A stretch of 8,558 nt of DNA from Pseudomonadota bacterium. GTDB taxonomy: Bacteria > Pseudomonadota > Gammaproteobacteria > Burkholderiales > Burkholderiaceae_D. Shown in pieces: positions 1-6,285 of the stretch. Under the pieces are notes generated by a model. The model was not told where the DNA came from. It did no database searches and worked only from the letters and a program-made list of their open reading frames with translations. A program made the position numbers and the translations under genes. The DNA lies in contig JAEZVM010000380.1 in the NCBI GenBank assembly GCA_023420795.1, positions 1 to 8,558 of the forward strand. The letters are read 5' to 3'. Within the stretch, counting starts at the first letter, position 1; the number at the start of each line of letters is the position of its first letter.

Positions 1-1977
1 CGCGACAAGGCCGACGTCCTGTTGCTGCTGCTCTCCTGCACACTGGTGCTGCTGCCGCATATCGGCCATCTGCCGAGCTGGGTGATTCCCGCCTGCGCAT
101 TCCTGCTGATGTGGCGCGGCTGGATCACGTTCAGGGGCCTGCGCATGCCGCCGCGCTGGCTGCTGCTGCCGATGGCCTTTCTGGCAATGGCTGCCGTGTA
201 TGCAAGCTACAAGACCTTCTTCGGGCGCGAGGCGGGCGTCACGATGCTGACGCTGCTGCTCACGCTGAAACTGCTGGAAATGCATGCGAAGCGCGATTTG
301 TTCGTGGTGCTGTTCCTGAGTTTCTTCCTGATCCTCGCCGGTTTTTTCTATTCACAATCGATCGGCACCGCAGTAATGACGATCATCGCGGTGATTGCGA
401 TACTAACCACGCAGCTATCGTTTCAATACACCGGAACGGTCCCGCCGCTGCGCCAGCGCCTGCGCCTCGGCACAACCATCCTTGCACTGGCCGCGCCGCT
501 GACGCTGGTGCTGTTCCTGCTCTTCCCGCGCGTGCAGGGGCCTCTATGGGGAATGCCGAACGATGCGCAAGCTGGCCGCAGCGGTTTGTCCGACACCATG
601 GCGCCAGGCAATATCTCAAAGCTTGCGCTATCCGGCGACATTGCGTTTCGCGTCAAATTTGCCGATCCGGTGCCGCCGCAGTCACAGCTTTACTGGCGCG
701 GCGTGGTGCTCGGAAATTTCGACGGCCGCACCTGGTCGCCAATCAGATCGCGCGACGCCAGAAGCAGTATCGCCATGCGCCTGCACGGAGAACCGGTCCG
801 TTATCAGGTGACGCTGGAGCCGCATAGGCGGCACTGGCTGTTCGCGCTAGATGTGCCGCAGGCAGTGCCGCAACTGCCAGCCAATCCGGCCGGCATTTCA
901 TACGAAATGCAACTTCTTTCGTCGCAGCCGATCAATGAACGAGTTCGGTATGACGCCGTCTCGCATGTCCGGTACACCTTGCAGCCGGATGAAGCCGCGC
1001 CTCTGCTGCGGCGCTGGTTGGCATTGCCGGCCGGATTCAATCCGCGCACGCTTGAATATGCGGCGCGCCTGCGCAGTCAGTCCGACAATGACGCCGACAT
1101 GGTCGATGCGGTAATACGCCTGCTCCGGGAGCAGGCCTTTCGCTACACGCTGGAGCCGCCACTGCTTGGAAAACATTCCGTCGATGAGTTTCTGTTCGAT
1201 ACCCGCGCCGGCTTCTGCGAACACTATGCGGGAGCCTTCGTGGTGCTGATGCGCGCGCTTGGCATACCTTCGCGCGTGGTGACGGGTTATCAAGGCGGCG
1301 AGATGAACCCGGCCGACGGCTTCATGGCGGTGCGCCAGTCGGATGCACATGCATGGGCCGAAGTGTGGCTCGAAAAGCGCGGCTGGGTGCGCGTCGATCC
1401 GACCGCTGCCGTCGCGCCGAACCGCATCGAGCGCAATCTGTCGAGCGCCATTCCACGCCCGCTGCTCGGCGGCCTGATCACGCTCGATGGCGAACGCAGC
1501 ATGTGGGTCGCGCAATGGTTCCGGCTGCGACAGCAATGGGATGCGATCAACAACGCATGGAATCAATGGGTGCTGAACTACACACCGGAAACCCAGCGCA
1601 ACTTTTTCAAATGGCTCGGTTTCGACGAAATCGATTGGCGCACGATGATATCGCTTATGGTCGTGCTCGCTATCGCAGCCGTGCTGCTGCCCATCCTGCC
1701 GCTGATGCTGAACCAGCGCAAGCGCGACCCGGTTGAGGCGCTGTATCAGTCGCTTTGCCGCAGGTTGGCCCGGCAAGGCTTTCCCCGTGCAGCACATGAA
1801 GGCCCACGCGCTTACGCAGCGCGCCTCACCGCAACGGACTCACAATTGCCGCCCGCGCGGAAGGCCGCACTCGCGCGCTTTCTCGAATGTTATGAAACGC
1901 TGCGGTATGGCGCGCCGAATCAGGCGCCTTCATCCGCGATCTCCAGACTCAAATCCCTGTTAGCCGAATGTCGATGA
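1..1977 (+). CDS. tgpA: TgpA-type membrane transglutaminase, 5' end outside window
   Basis: This is a multi-pass inner-membrane protein with a periplasmic transglutaminase-like domain. The frame is open from base 1, so the first in-window start-like codon (TTG at 22) is internal and the real start lies upstream. Counting visible codons, about six or seven hydrophobic segments fill residues 5-176 (DUF3488-like). A soluble part follows with the transglutaminase core: Cys406 in GFCEHYAG, His450 in DAHAWAEVW and Asp466 in VDPTAA form the expected triad. One more membrane helix lies near 550-570, followed by a cytoplasmic tail resembling DUF4129. In Pseudomonas aeruginosa TgpA is essential, but its substrate is not settled; a peptidoglycan or envelope-protein role is inferred. 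Such genes commonly follow moxR and DUF58 genes, which would lie upstream of this window. The stop overlaps the mltB start, indicating one operon. The family call is firm; the physiological role is not. Confidence 0.9.
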   Translation, partial: RDKADVLLLLLSCTLVLLPHIGHLPSWVIPACAFLLMWRGWITFRGLRMPPRWLLLPMAFLAMAAVYASYKTFFGREAGVTMLTLLLTLKLLEMHAKRDLFVVLFLSFFLILAGFFYSQSIGTAVMTIIAVIAILTTQLSFQYTGTVPPLRQRLRLGTTILALAAPLTLVLFLLFPRVQGPLWGMPNDAQAGRSGLSDTMAPGNISKLALSGDIAFRVKFADPVPPQSQLYWRGVVLGNFDGRTWSPIRSRDARSSIAMRLHGEPVRYQVTLEPHRRHWLFALDVPQAVPQLPANPAGISYEMQLLSSQPINERVRYDAVSHVRYTLQPDEAAPLLRRWLALPAGFNPRTLEYAARLRSQSDNDADMVDAVIRLLREQAFRYTLEPPLLGKHSVDEFLFDTRAGFCEHYAGAFVVLMRALGIPSRVVTGYQGGEMNPADGFMAVRQSDAHAWAEVWLEKRGWVRVDPTAAVAPNRIERNLSSAIPRPLLGGLITLDGERSMWVAQWFRLRQQWDAINNAWNQWVLNYTPETQRNFFKWLGFDEIDWRTMISLMVVLAIAAVLLPILPLMLNQRKRDPVEALYQSLCRRLARQGFPRAAHEGPRAYAARLTATDSQLPPARKAALARFLECYETLRYGAPNQAPSSAISRLKSLLAECR

Positions 1978-3089
1978 TTTTTTCCAAGTACGCCACCTGC
2001 TCCGCCCTCCTGGTTTCCTTACTGCTTGCCGCTACCGCACAGGCCAATGCGGCTGCCCAAATCTCCGCCAAACAGAAGGCAAGCGCAAAGATGCGCAAGG
2101 TCTCGATGGCGCAGGAAGACGCCGCCGAATTCGCCAACTTTACCCAATGGAAGGAAGTCGCCGATTTCATTGACCAGATCGCCGCGAAGCATGGTTTCGA
2201 CCGCGCTGAATTGGAGTCGCTGTTCCGGCAGGTGCGCTATGTCGACACCACCATCCGGCTGATCAAGCCGGCGCCGCCGGGCAAGCCGAAAAACTGGCAG
2301 GCCTATCGCGCCCGCTTCGTCGAACCAGCCCGCATCAACGCCGGCGTTGCCTTCTGGGATGCGCATGCCGACACGCTGGCGCGCGCGGAAGAACGCTACG
2401 GCGTACCGGCGGAAATCATCGTCGGCATCATTGGCGTGGAAACCATCTACGGCCGCAATACCGGCAGCTTCCGTGTCCTCGACGCACTCACCACGCTGGC
2501 ATTCGATTACCCGCCCGCACCAAACCGCACCGCGCGCATGGACTTCTTCCGCCGCGAACTGGAGAACACGCTGCTGTTCGCGCGCGAAACCGGCATCGAT
2601 CCGTTCAGCCTGCTCGGTTCCTATGCCGGTGCCATCGGCCTGCCGCAGTTCATGCCGGGCAGCATACGCAGGTACGCGGTGGATTTCGATGAAGACGGCA
2701 AGGTGGATTTGCGCAATTCACCAGTGGATGCGATCGGCAGCGTCGCCAACTTCCTGGTCGAACACGGCTGGCAGTCTGGCACGCCCATCGCGTTTCCGGT
2801 TACGGTCCAGTACTCGGATACCGGCGCGGCTTGGGAAAAGTTTTTCGGGCAGGGGTTAGAGGCAAAATTTACGCTCGATGAACTCACCGCAGCGGGTGTC
2901 TCGCCAAATTCCGAACTGCCGGCCGATCTGCGCTACGGCCTGGTCGATCTGCAGAATGGCGGCGAACCGACCGAGTACTGGCTGGGAACGGCAAATTTTT
3001 TTGCGATCACCAAGTACAACCGCAGCTTCTTCTATGCAATGTCGGTGAACGAGCTGGGCCGCGCGGTGAGGGCCGCGCGCGGCCGTTAA
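1968..3089 (+). CDS. mltB: lytic murein transglycosylase B (soluble, periplasmic)
   Basis: This enzyme cleaves the MurNAc-GlcNAc bond of peptidoglycan in the periplasm, leaving 1,6-anhydro-MurNAc ends. The 373-residue length fits the MltB/Slt35 family. Catalytic Glu158 sits in GVETIYGRNTG. The family block GAIGLPQFMPGSIRRYA spans 221-237, and an Asp-rich loop at 239-247 (D239, D241, D243, D247) matches the EF-hand-like calcium site of Slt35. Residues 1-27 form a signal peptide with a likely cleavage after AQA or ANA. The only nearby cysteine (Cys11, context YATC) is not a lipobox, so this is a secreted soluble form, unlike the E. coli lipoprotein. ATG 1968 overlaps the upstream gene by 10 bases. 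The alternative ATG at 1974 gives a classic ATGA overlap and differs by only two residues. No good Shine-Dalgarno precedes either, so translational coupling to the transglutaminase gene is likely. Confidence 0.95.
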   Translation: MSMIFSKYATCSALLVSLLLAATAQANAAAQISAKQKASAKMRKVSMAQEDAAEFANFTQWKEVADFIDQIAAKHGFDRAELESLFRQVRYVDTTIRLIKPAPPGKPKNWQAYRARFVEPARINAGVAFWDAHADTLARAEERYGVPAEIIVGIIGVETIYGRNTGSFRVLDALTTLAFDYPPAPNRTARMDFFRRELENTLLFARETGIDPFSLLGSYAGAIGLPQFMPGSIRRYAVDFDEDGKVDLRNSPVDAIGSVANFLVEHGWQSGTPIAFPVTVQYSDTGAAWEKFFGQGLEAKFTLDELTAAGVSPNSELPADLRYGLVDLQNGGEPTEYWLGTANFFAITKYNRSFFYAMSVNELGRAVRAARGR

Positions 3090-3107
3090 TTCAGCAATGC
3101 GCGCGGC
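3071..3107. repeat. GC-rich dyads around the shared mltB/receptor stop codons
   Basis: A perfect 14-base palindrome, GGCCGCGCGCGGCC, covers 3071-3084 in the last codons of mltB. In addition GCCGCGCGC (3072-3080) is exactly inverted as GCGCGCGGC (3099-3107), across an 18-base loop that holds both stop codons. There is no T-run on either strand, so this is not a standard intrinsic terminator. It might still slow converging polymerases. Alternating GC of this kind also arises by chance in Arg/Ala/Gly-rich coding ends. Confidence 0.4.
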
Positions 3108-4690
3108 GGCTGCACGTTGTCTGCGGCATCGCCGAGCTTGAAGATGCTGACCGCCTGCGCCAGTTGAACCGACTGCTCCTGCAGGCCGCCGGCAGCCGCG
3201 GCGGCTTCCTCGACGAGAGCCGCGTTCTGCTGGGTTACCTGATCCATTTCATCGATCGCGCGCTTGATCTGCTCGATGCCTGCGCTCTGCTCCTGGCTAG
3301 CGGAGGCGATCTCCGCCATCAGGTCGGTCACGCGCCGGATGGAATTGACCACTTCATGCATGGTCGTGCCGGCCTTATCTACCAGGGCACTGCCGTTATC
3401 CACCTTCTCGACGGAGTCCCCGATCAGTACCTTGATTTCCTTCGCCGCGGCGGCTGAGCGCTGCGCCAGCGTACGCACTTCGGCCGCGACCACCGCGAAG
3501 CCTCTGCCCTGCTCGCCCGCACGCGCGGCTTCGACTGCCGCATTCAGTGCGAGAATATTTGTCTGGAACGCGATGCCGTCGATGACGCCGATGATATCAA
3601 CTACCTTGCGCGAGCTTTCCTTGATCGAGCCCATCGTATCGACGACCTGCCCGACCACATTGCCGCCTTCGACTGCAAGATCGGACGCCAACGCCGCCAG
3701 CTTGTTCGCCTGCAGCGCATTATCGGCATTCTGTCGAACGGTCGAGGTGAACTCCTCCATCGACGAAGCAGTCTCTTCCAAAGAACCGGCCTGCTGCTCG
3801 GTGCGCGCCGACAGGTCAAGATTACCGCTGCTGATCTGCCCGGATGCGGTAACGATGGCGTCGCTTCCTGCACGCACTTGCGCAACGATGGCTGCAATGC
3901 TGTCGCGCATGGTTTTCATCGTATGCAGAAGACTCGACTCATCACCGCGCTTGAGCTCCAGTTCGACTGCCAGATCGCCTTTCGCAATGCTGCGCGCGAT
4001 ATCCGCCGCATAGGCCGGCTCGCCGCCGAGCTGCTTGAGCAGCCCCCGGGCGATCACCGAACAGATGACCAGCATGACGCCGGCGAGCAGCAATCCGCCC
4101 AGAGCAAACTTGATCATTCGATCCCGGATGGTCGCTTCCACGGAATCCACATAGACGCCGGAACCGATCACCCAGCCCCAAGGCGCGAAGCCCTTCACAT
4201 ATGAGATTTTCTGTACCGGCTCGTCGCTGCCCGGCTTGGGCCAGTAGTAGTTTACAAATCCCGCGCCGCCCGCTTTCACCGTATTGACGAATTCGACGAA
4301 CAGACGCTTGCCGTTCGGGTCCTTGTTCTGGCTCAGGTCGCTCCCATCCATCTCCGGCTTGATCGGATGCATGACCATCCGGGGATGCATGTCATTGATC
4401 CAGAAATATTCATTGCCGCTGTAACGCAGGGTCCTTATCGCCTGCATTGCCATTGCCTTGGCACTCTCTTCGGACATCGCGCCCTTGGAGATTTGGTCGT
4501 GGTAATGCACCAGAGTGCCATATGCGGTTTCCACTGCTTGCCGGACATTCGCCTGCCGTTCTTCCAGAATCAGCTTGCGTTCAGAAACAAGGAACAACGC
4601 AGTCAGAAGGATAAGTCCGAGCACGGCGCTCAGCGCTAGCAAACCAAGCTTGCGGGCCACGGTCATGGATTGGACTTTCATCTTGAACAT
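3086..4690 (-). CDS. methyl-accepting chemotaxis protein with a single-Cache periplasmic sensor
   Basis: This is an inner-membrane chemoreceptor that would signal to CheA/CheW. Of 534 residues, about 14-36 form membrane helix 1. Residues about 37-190 are a periplasmic sensor whose block YFWINDMHPRMVMHP (95-109) and end GWVIGSGVYVD (172-182) are typical of the sCache_2 family. Membrane helix 2 is about 193-215, HAMP about 216-268, and the cytoplasmic signalling hairpin follows. The conserved tip is centred on EAARAGEQGRG (387-397). Likely methylation helices are near 303-318 and 466-500. There is no C-terminal pentapeptide of the NWETF kind for CheR docking. Some relatives sense small carboxylates, but the ligand here cannot be read from sequence. 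Start choice is uncertain: ATG 4690, 4681 and 4666 are in frame and none has a clear Shine-Dalgarno. yaeQ lies 166 bases upstream on the same strand; mltB converges and overlaps by four bases. Confidence 0.95.
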   Translation of the reverse strand: MFKMKVQSMTVARKLGLLALSAVLGLILLTALFLVSERKLILEERQANVRQAVETAYGTLVHYHDQISKGAMSEESAKAMAMQAIRTLRYSGNEYFWINDMHPRMVMHPIKPEMDGSDLSQNKDPNGKRLFVEFVNTVKAGGAGFVNYYWPKPGSDEPVQKISYVKGFAPWGWVIGSGVYVDSVEATIRDRMIKFALGGLLLAGVMLVICSVIARGLLKQLGGEPAYAADIARSIAKGDLAVELELKRGDESSLLHTMKTMRDSIAAIVAQVRAGSDAIVTASGQISSGNLDLSARTEQQAGSLEETASSMEEFTSTVRQNADNALQANKLAALASDLAVEGGNVVGQVVDTMGSIKESSRKVVDIIGVIDGIAFQTNILALNAAVEAARAGEQGRGFAVVAAEVRTLAQRSAAAAKEIKVLIGDSVEKVDNGSALVDKAGTTMHEVVNSIRRVTDLMAEIASASQEQSAGIEQIKRAIDEMDQVTQQNAALVEEAAAAAGGLQEQSVQLAQAVSIFKLGDAADNVQPPRALLN

Positions 4691-4756
4691 GGTGATTATC
4701 CGGACACATTGTTAACGACAAGTGCTGCTAACAGCCAGCCACCGATCCATGTTGCC

Positions 4757-4788
4757 ATTGCTCTTGCCGAAGCGAAGGCAGAAGCAAT
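4757..4788 (-). other. long hairpin in the leader of the chemoreceptor gene
   Basis: The arms ATTGCTCTTGCC (4757-4768) and GGCAGAAGCAAT (4777-4788) pair over 12 positions: ten Watson-Crick pairs, one G-T and one C-A mismatch, with an 8-base loop. It lies 67 bases before the receptor ATG and downstream of the TATAAT box at 4810-4815, so it would sit in the 5' leader of that transcript. No T-run follows on the minus strand, so a terminator for yaeQ is unlikely. A structured leader or protein-binding dyad are the remaining options, and chance is possible. Confidence 0.45.
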
Positions 4789-4809
4789 TTCAAAGGGAAG
4801 TGTTAAAAC

Positions 4810-4840
4810 ATTATATGCAGCAACACTTACAACACCTTAC
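4810..4840 (-). promoter_or_regulatory. candidate promoter with tandem repeats, chemoreceptor gene
   Basis: On the minus strand a perfect TATAAT occupies 4810-4815. At 17-base spacing the -35 hexamer would be AAGGTG (4833-4838), a poor match. The -35 area is instead covered by two abutting repeats, read on the plus strand as AACACTTAC (4822-4830) and AACACCTTAC (4831-4840), about one helical turn apart. A strong -10 with a weak -35 under repeats would suit an activator-dependent promoter. I found no FliA-type box (TAAA plus GCCGATAA), which many receptor genes use. Confidence 0.4.
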
Positions 4841-4856
4841 AAAACGATTTCTCCCG

Positions 4857-5390
4857 CTATTTGAGAACAAGCAGTTCGATCTGTACTGTCTGCTGGCTGT
4901 TACCCAACCAGATCTGACCGTCCTGTATCGTGCATTGCAGCTGCATCGTCCGCTCTGCCAGTTTTGCCAACGCCAAGCTCATCGCGGGCAGTAGATTCAG
5001 TACGCGCAGATTTTTTGCCCTTTCGACCTTTCCACCTGTCTGGCTCCACCAGATATTGCTGGTATTGCCATAGCTGTATACAACGACTTGCGATGAACGT
5101 CCGCACGCCTTGAGCAGGCGCTTCTCATCCGGTTGGCCGACCTCCACCCAAAGATCAATGGCGCCGGTCAAGTCCTTCTGCCACAGATCGGGCTCATCAT
5201 CAGTGCTCAAGCCCTTACCGAACGATAGAGCATCGTGCGCGTGTAGCGCGAATGCCAGTACACGCATCATCATCCGTTCATCGGTTTCCGAGGGATGACG
5301 GGCGATAGTCAATGCATGGTCTCCGTAATAATGCCGGTCCATGTCGGCAATCTGCAGATCGGCTTTGAAAATAGTTGCTTTAAGTGCCAT
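4857..5390 (-). CDS. yaeQ: YaeQ family protein
   Basis: The 177-residue product matches the YaeQ family nearly end to end. The opening MALKATIFKADLQIADMDR, the block ARHPSETDERMMMR (30-43), DDEP (64-67), the core IDLWVEVGQPDEKRLLKA (78-95) and the late block ERTMQLQCTIQDGQIWL (146-162) all recall E. coli YaeQ. The family adopts a PD-(D/E)XK nuclease-like fold; D79, E83 and the downstream K94 are plausible remnants of that site, but I know of no established nuclease activity. Early reports tied E. coli yaeQ to suppression of rfaH loss, so its cellular role is unclear. The protein looks cytosolic, with no signal peptide or membrane helix. The start is fixed by similarity at the N terminus rather than by the ribosome site, which is weak. 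It is transcribed away from the HTH gene and toward the chemoreceptor gene, with no evident functional link to either. Confidence 0.93.
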   Translation of the reverse strand: MALKATIFKADLQIADMDRHYYGDHALTIARHPSETDERMMMRVLAFALHAHDALSFGKGLSTDDEPDLWQKDLTGAIDLWVEVGQPDEKRLLKACGRSSQVVVYSYGNTSNIWWSQTGGKVERAKNLRVLNLLPAMSLALAKLAERTMQLQCTIQDGQIWLGNSQQTVQIELLVLK

Positions 5391-5435
5391 TGTTATAAGT
5401 AAGTAGGGACAGGAAGGCGATACGCGTGGAGCATC

Positions 5436-5479
5436 GCTTGGGTTACGCCAGCCAGCTCGAATTCACTACAGACCCAAGC
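5436..5479 (-). repeat. 8-base inverted repeat upstream of yaeQ
   Basis: GCTTGGGT (5436-5443) is exactly inverted as ACCCAAGC (5472-5479) across 28 bases, starting 46 bases before the yaeQ ATG. A second possible stem, AGGCGAT (5415-5421) with ATCGCTT (5433-5439), shares the left arm, so the two would be mutually exclusive. This could be a structured yaeQ leader, an operator, or chance. Confidence 0.3.
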
Positions 5480-5830
5480 CGTGGCGGCCCGGAAGTGTAA
5501 CAATTTCGAACAAGCCCAAAGCAACCAGACGGCAGATGAAATAATGAAAAGCAATAGAACTAATGCCTCTCCATCGGTTCAAATGCTGGCAAATTTGCTT
5601 TTCCCCTTCTAAGAAGGCGAGTTGTTTAAAGAGAAAGTTGCGCCATATCAAGGCATATTTTGTCTGATCGGAATGTAATTGAATGAAAGCAACTTCATAA
5701 TAACTAGCAGCAATTTTGTAAAGTTGTGGCTGTTTTACGAGTCGCTCAAGCTTCCGGAATTGATTTACTAAATTGCAATTATTTCTTCACAAACTAATTG
5801 CTGAAATGGAACTTCTTTATTGCCGGATAG

Positions 5831-5852
5831 TCTTAAAGTTAATGCTTTAAGA
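5831..5852 (+). promoter_or_regulatory. perfect dyad, probable operator of the HTH gene
   Basis: TCTTAAAG (5831-5838) and CTTTAAGA (5845-5852) form a perfect 8+8 inverted repeat around a 6-base spacer. The centre (5841/5842) lies about 30 bases before the -10 box at 5872-5877, so the dyad covers the expected -35 region. The size suits a dimeric helix-turn-helix protein, and the gene just downstream encodes one. Autoregulation is inferred, not shown. There is no T-run or GC-rich stem, so a terminator is unlikely. Confidence 0.5.
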
Positions 5853-5871
5853 AAATAGAAGCATTTCTCTG

Positions 5872-5877
5872 TATAAT
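5872..5877 (+). promoter_or_regulatory. -10 box of the HTH gene promoter
   Basis: A perfect TATAAT preceded directly by TG lies 28 bases before ATG 5906. No good -35 is present at 16-18 bases; the nearest TTAAGA-like hexamer is at 5847-5852, within the dyad and too distant. Transcription would begin near 5884, which rules out the in-frame TTG at 5882 as the start codon. Confidence 0.55.
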
Positions 5878-5905
5878 AATCTTGCAATATGGAATCATTG
5901 AGACT

Positions 5906-6253
5906 ATGACTACTCAATCAGGCAACACTATGAACAGCACACGACTCGCCGATCAAGTTAATTACGATCCCAATAACTTGCTGGATGCGCTGATCGAAAA
6001 ACTCAACCTCAAGAATGATGCCGCTTTATCGCGCGCACTCGAAGTAGCTCCCCCGGTCATCAGCAAGATTCGTCATCGCCGCCTTCCCGTGGGTGCCTCG
6101 CTGCTGATCCGCATGCATGAAGTCAGCGATCTGAGCATCAAGGAACTTCGCATCCTGATGGGAGACCGCCGCGACAAATTCCGTATCAGTGACAAGCAGT
6201 TCAAGCCGAAAGAACCGATTTCGGGCGGCATCGAACAACAGGATCAAGAGTAA
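5906..6253 (+). CDS. small helix-turn-helix DNA-binding protein, function unknown
   Basis: With ATG 5906 the product is 115 residues; with ATG 5930 it is 107. ATG 5930 has AGG seven bases upstream, while ATG 5906 has only a distant GGA, so the shorter form is a real option. Residues about 25-87 (LLDALIEKLNLKNDAALSRAL to ELRILMGD) look like a single lambda-repressor-type or Cro-like domain. Helix 2 is near 38-48 (DAALSRALEVA), and a recognition helix rich in basic residues lies near 49-61 (PPVISKIRHRRLP). A charged tail of about 28 residues follows and ends acidic (EQQDQE). There is no effector or membrane domain. I believe similar small proteins are widespread in Oxalobacteraceae, but I know of no characterised member. 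The gene is monocistronic: its stop (TAA repeated in tandem) is followed after 19 bases by the convergent cysM. The upstream perfect dyad suggests autoregulation. Confidence 0.85.
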   Translation: MTTQSGNTMNSTRLADQVNYDPNNLLDALIEKLNLKNDAALSRALEVAPPVISKIRHRRLPVGASLLIRMHEVSDLSIKELRILMGDRRDKFRISDKQFKPKEPISGGIEQQDQE

Positions 6254-6285
6254 TAAGAGGAATACTTCCCTGCTATGCAGGGAAG
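6250..6285 (-). terminator. intrinsic terminator embedded in the end of cysM
   Basis: CTTCCCTGC (6265-6273) and GCAGGGAAG (6277-6285) form a perfect 9-base stem with a 3-base loop. On the minus strand the stem is followed by the pyrimidine-rich TATTCCTCTTATTAC. The cysM stop codon (6273-6275) starts in the loop, so the last three sense codons of cysM (Phe-Pro-Ala) form one arm. Read on the plus strand there is no T-run, so it serves the HTH gene poorly. Confidence 0.75.

Larger units (their letters stand above)
5391..5905. other. divergent AT-rich spacer between yaeQ and the HTH gene
   Basis: I see no convincing gene in these 515 bases. The part next to yaeQ (to about 5600) is of mixed composition and contains an 8-base inverted repeat (5436-5479). 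The rest is markedly AT-rich, with short palindromes: GCAAATTTGC (5589-5598), CCTTCT-A-AGAAGG (5605-5617), TTCCGGAA (5752-5759) and AATTGCAATT (5771-5780). The hexamer AATTGC or its complement occurs four times between 5710 and 5801. The end holds a dyad and a -10 box for the HTH gene. The region should contain promoters for both divergent genes; I could not place the yaeQ promoter. Confidence 0.7.

Noticed and set aside
898..1797. 299-codon open frame on the minus strand inside the transglutaminase gene
   Set aside because: It is fully antisense to a gene with an intact catalytic triad, its product resembles no family, and long antisense frames are common in GC-rich coding DNA.
3264..4013. 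249-codon open frame on the plus strand inside the chemoreceptor gene
   Set aside because: It mirrors the coding strand of a highly conserved signalling domain and has low-complexity Ser/Ala/Arg composition; it is a shadow frame.
4757..4788. Hairpin considered as the yaeQ terminator
   Set aside because: No T-run follows on the minus strand and it lies downstream of a consensus -10 for the next gene; kept only as a leader hairpin.
4722..4994. 90-codon plus-strand frame spanning the receptor leader and the end of yaeQ
   Set aside because: It runs across the receptor promoter region and antisense to yaeQ, with no ribosome site and a composition unlike a real protein.
5437..5452. Possible sigma-54 site upstream of yaeQ (GG and GC ten bases apart on the minus strand)
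   Set aside because: The -12 element reads AAGC instead of TTGC and the -24 element matches only TGGC; too weak, with no enhancer-binding protein gene nearby.
5455..5468. 14-base match, AGCTCGAATTCACT, to a common cloning-vector polylinker
   Set aside because: The flanks diverge at once on both sides and the genes around it are intact, so a vector junction is not supported; chance similarity.
5466..5651. 61-codon minus-strand frame in the yaeQ/HTH spacer
   Set aside because: It begins with TTG, has no ribosome site and shows no recognisable family. It could be a gene remnant, but nothing in it supports that beyond an open frame.
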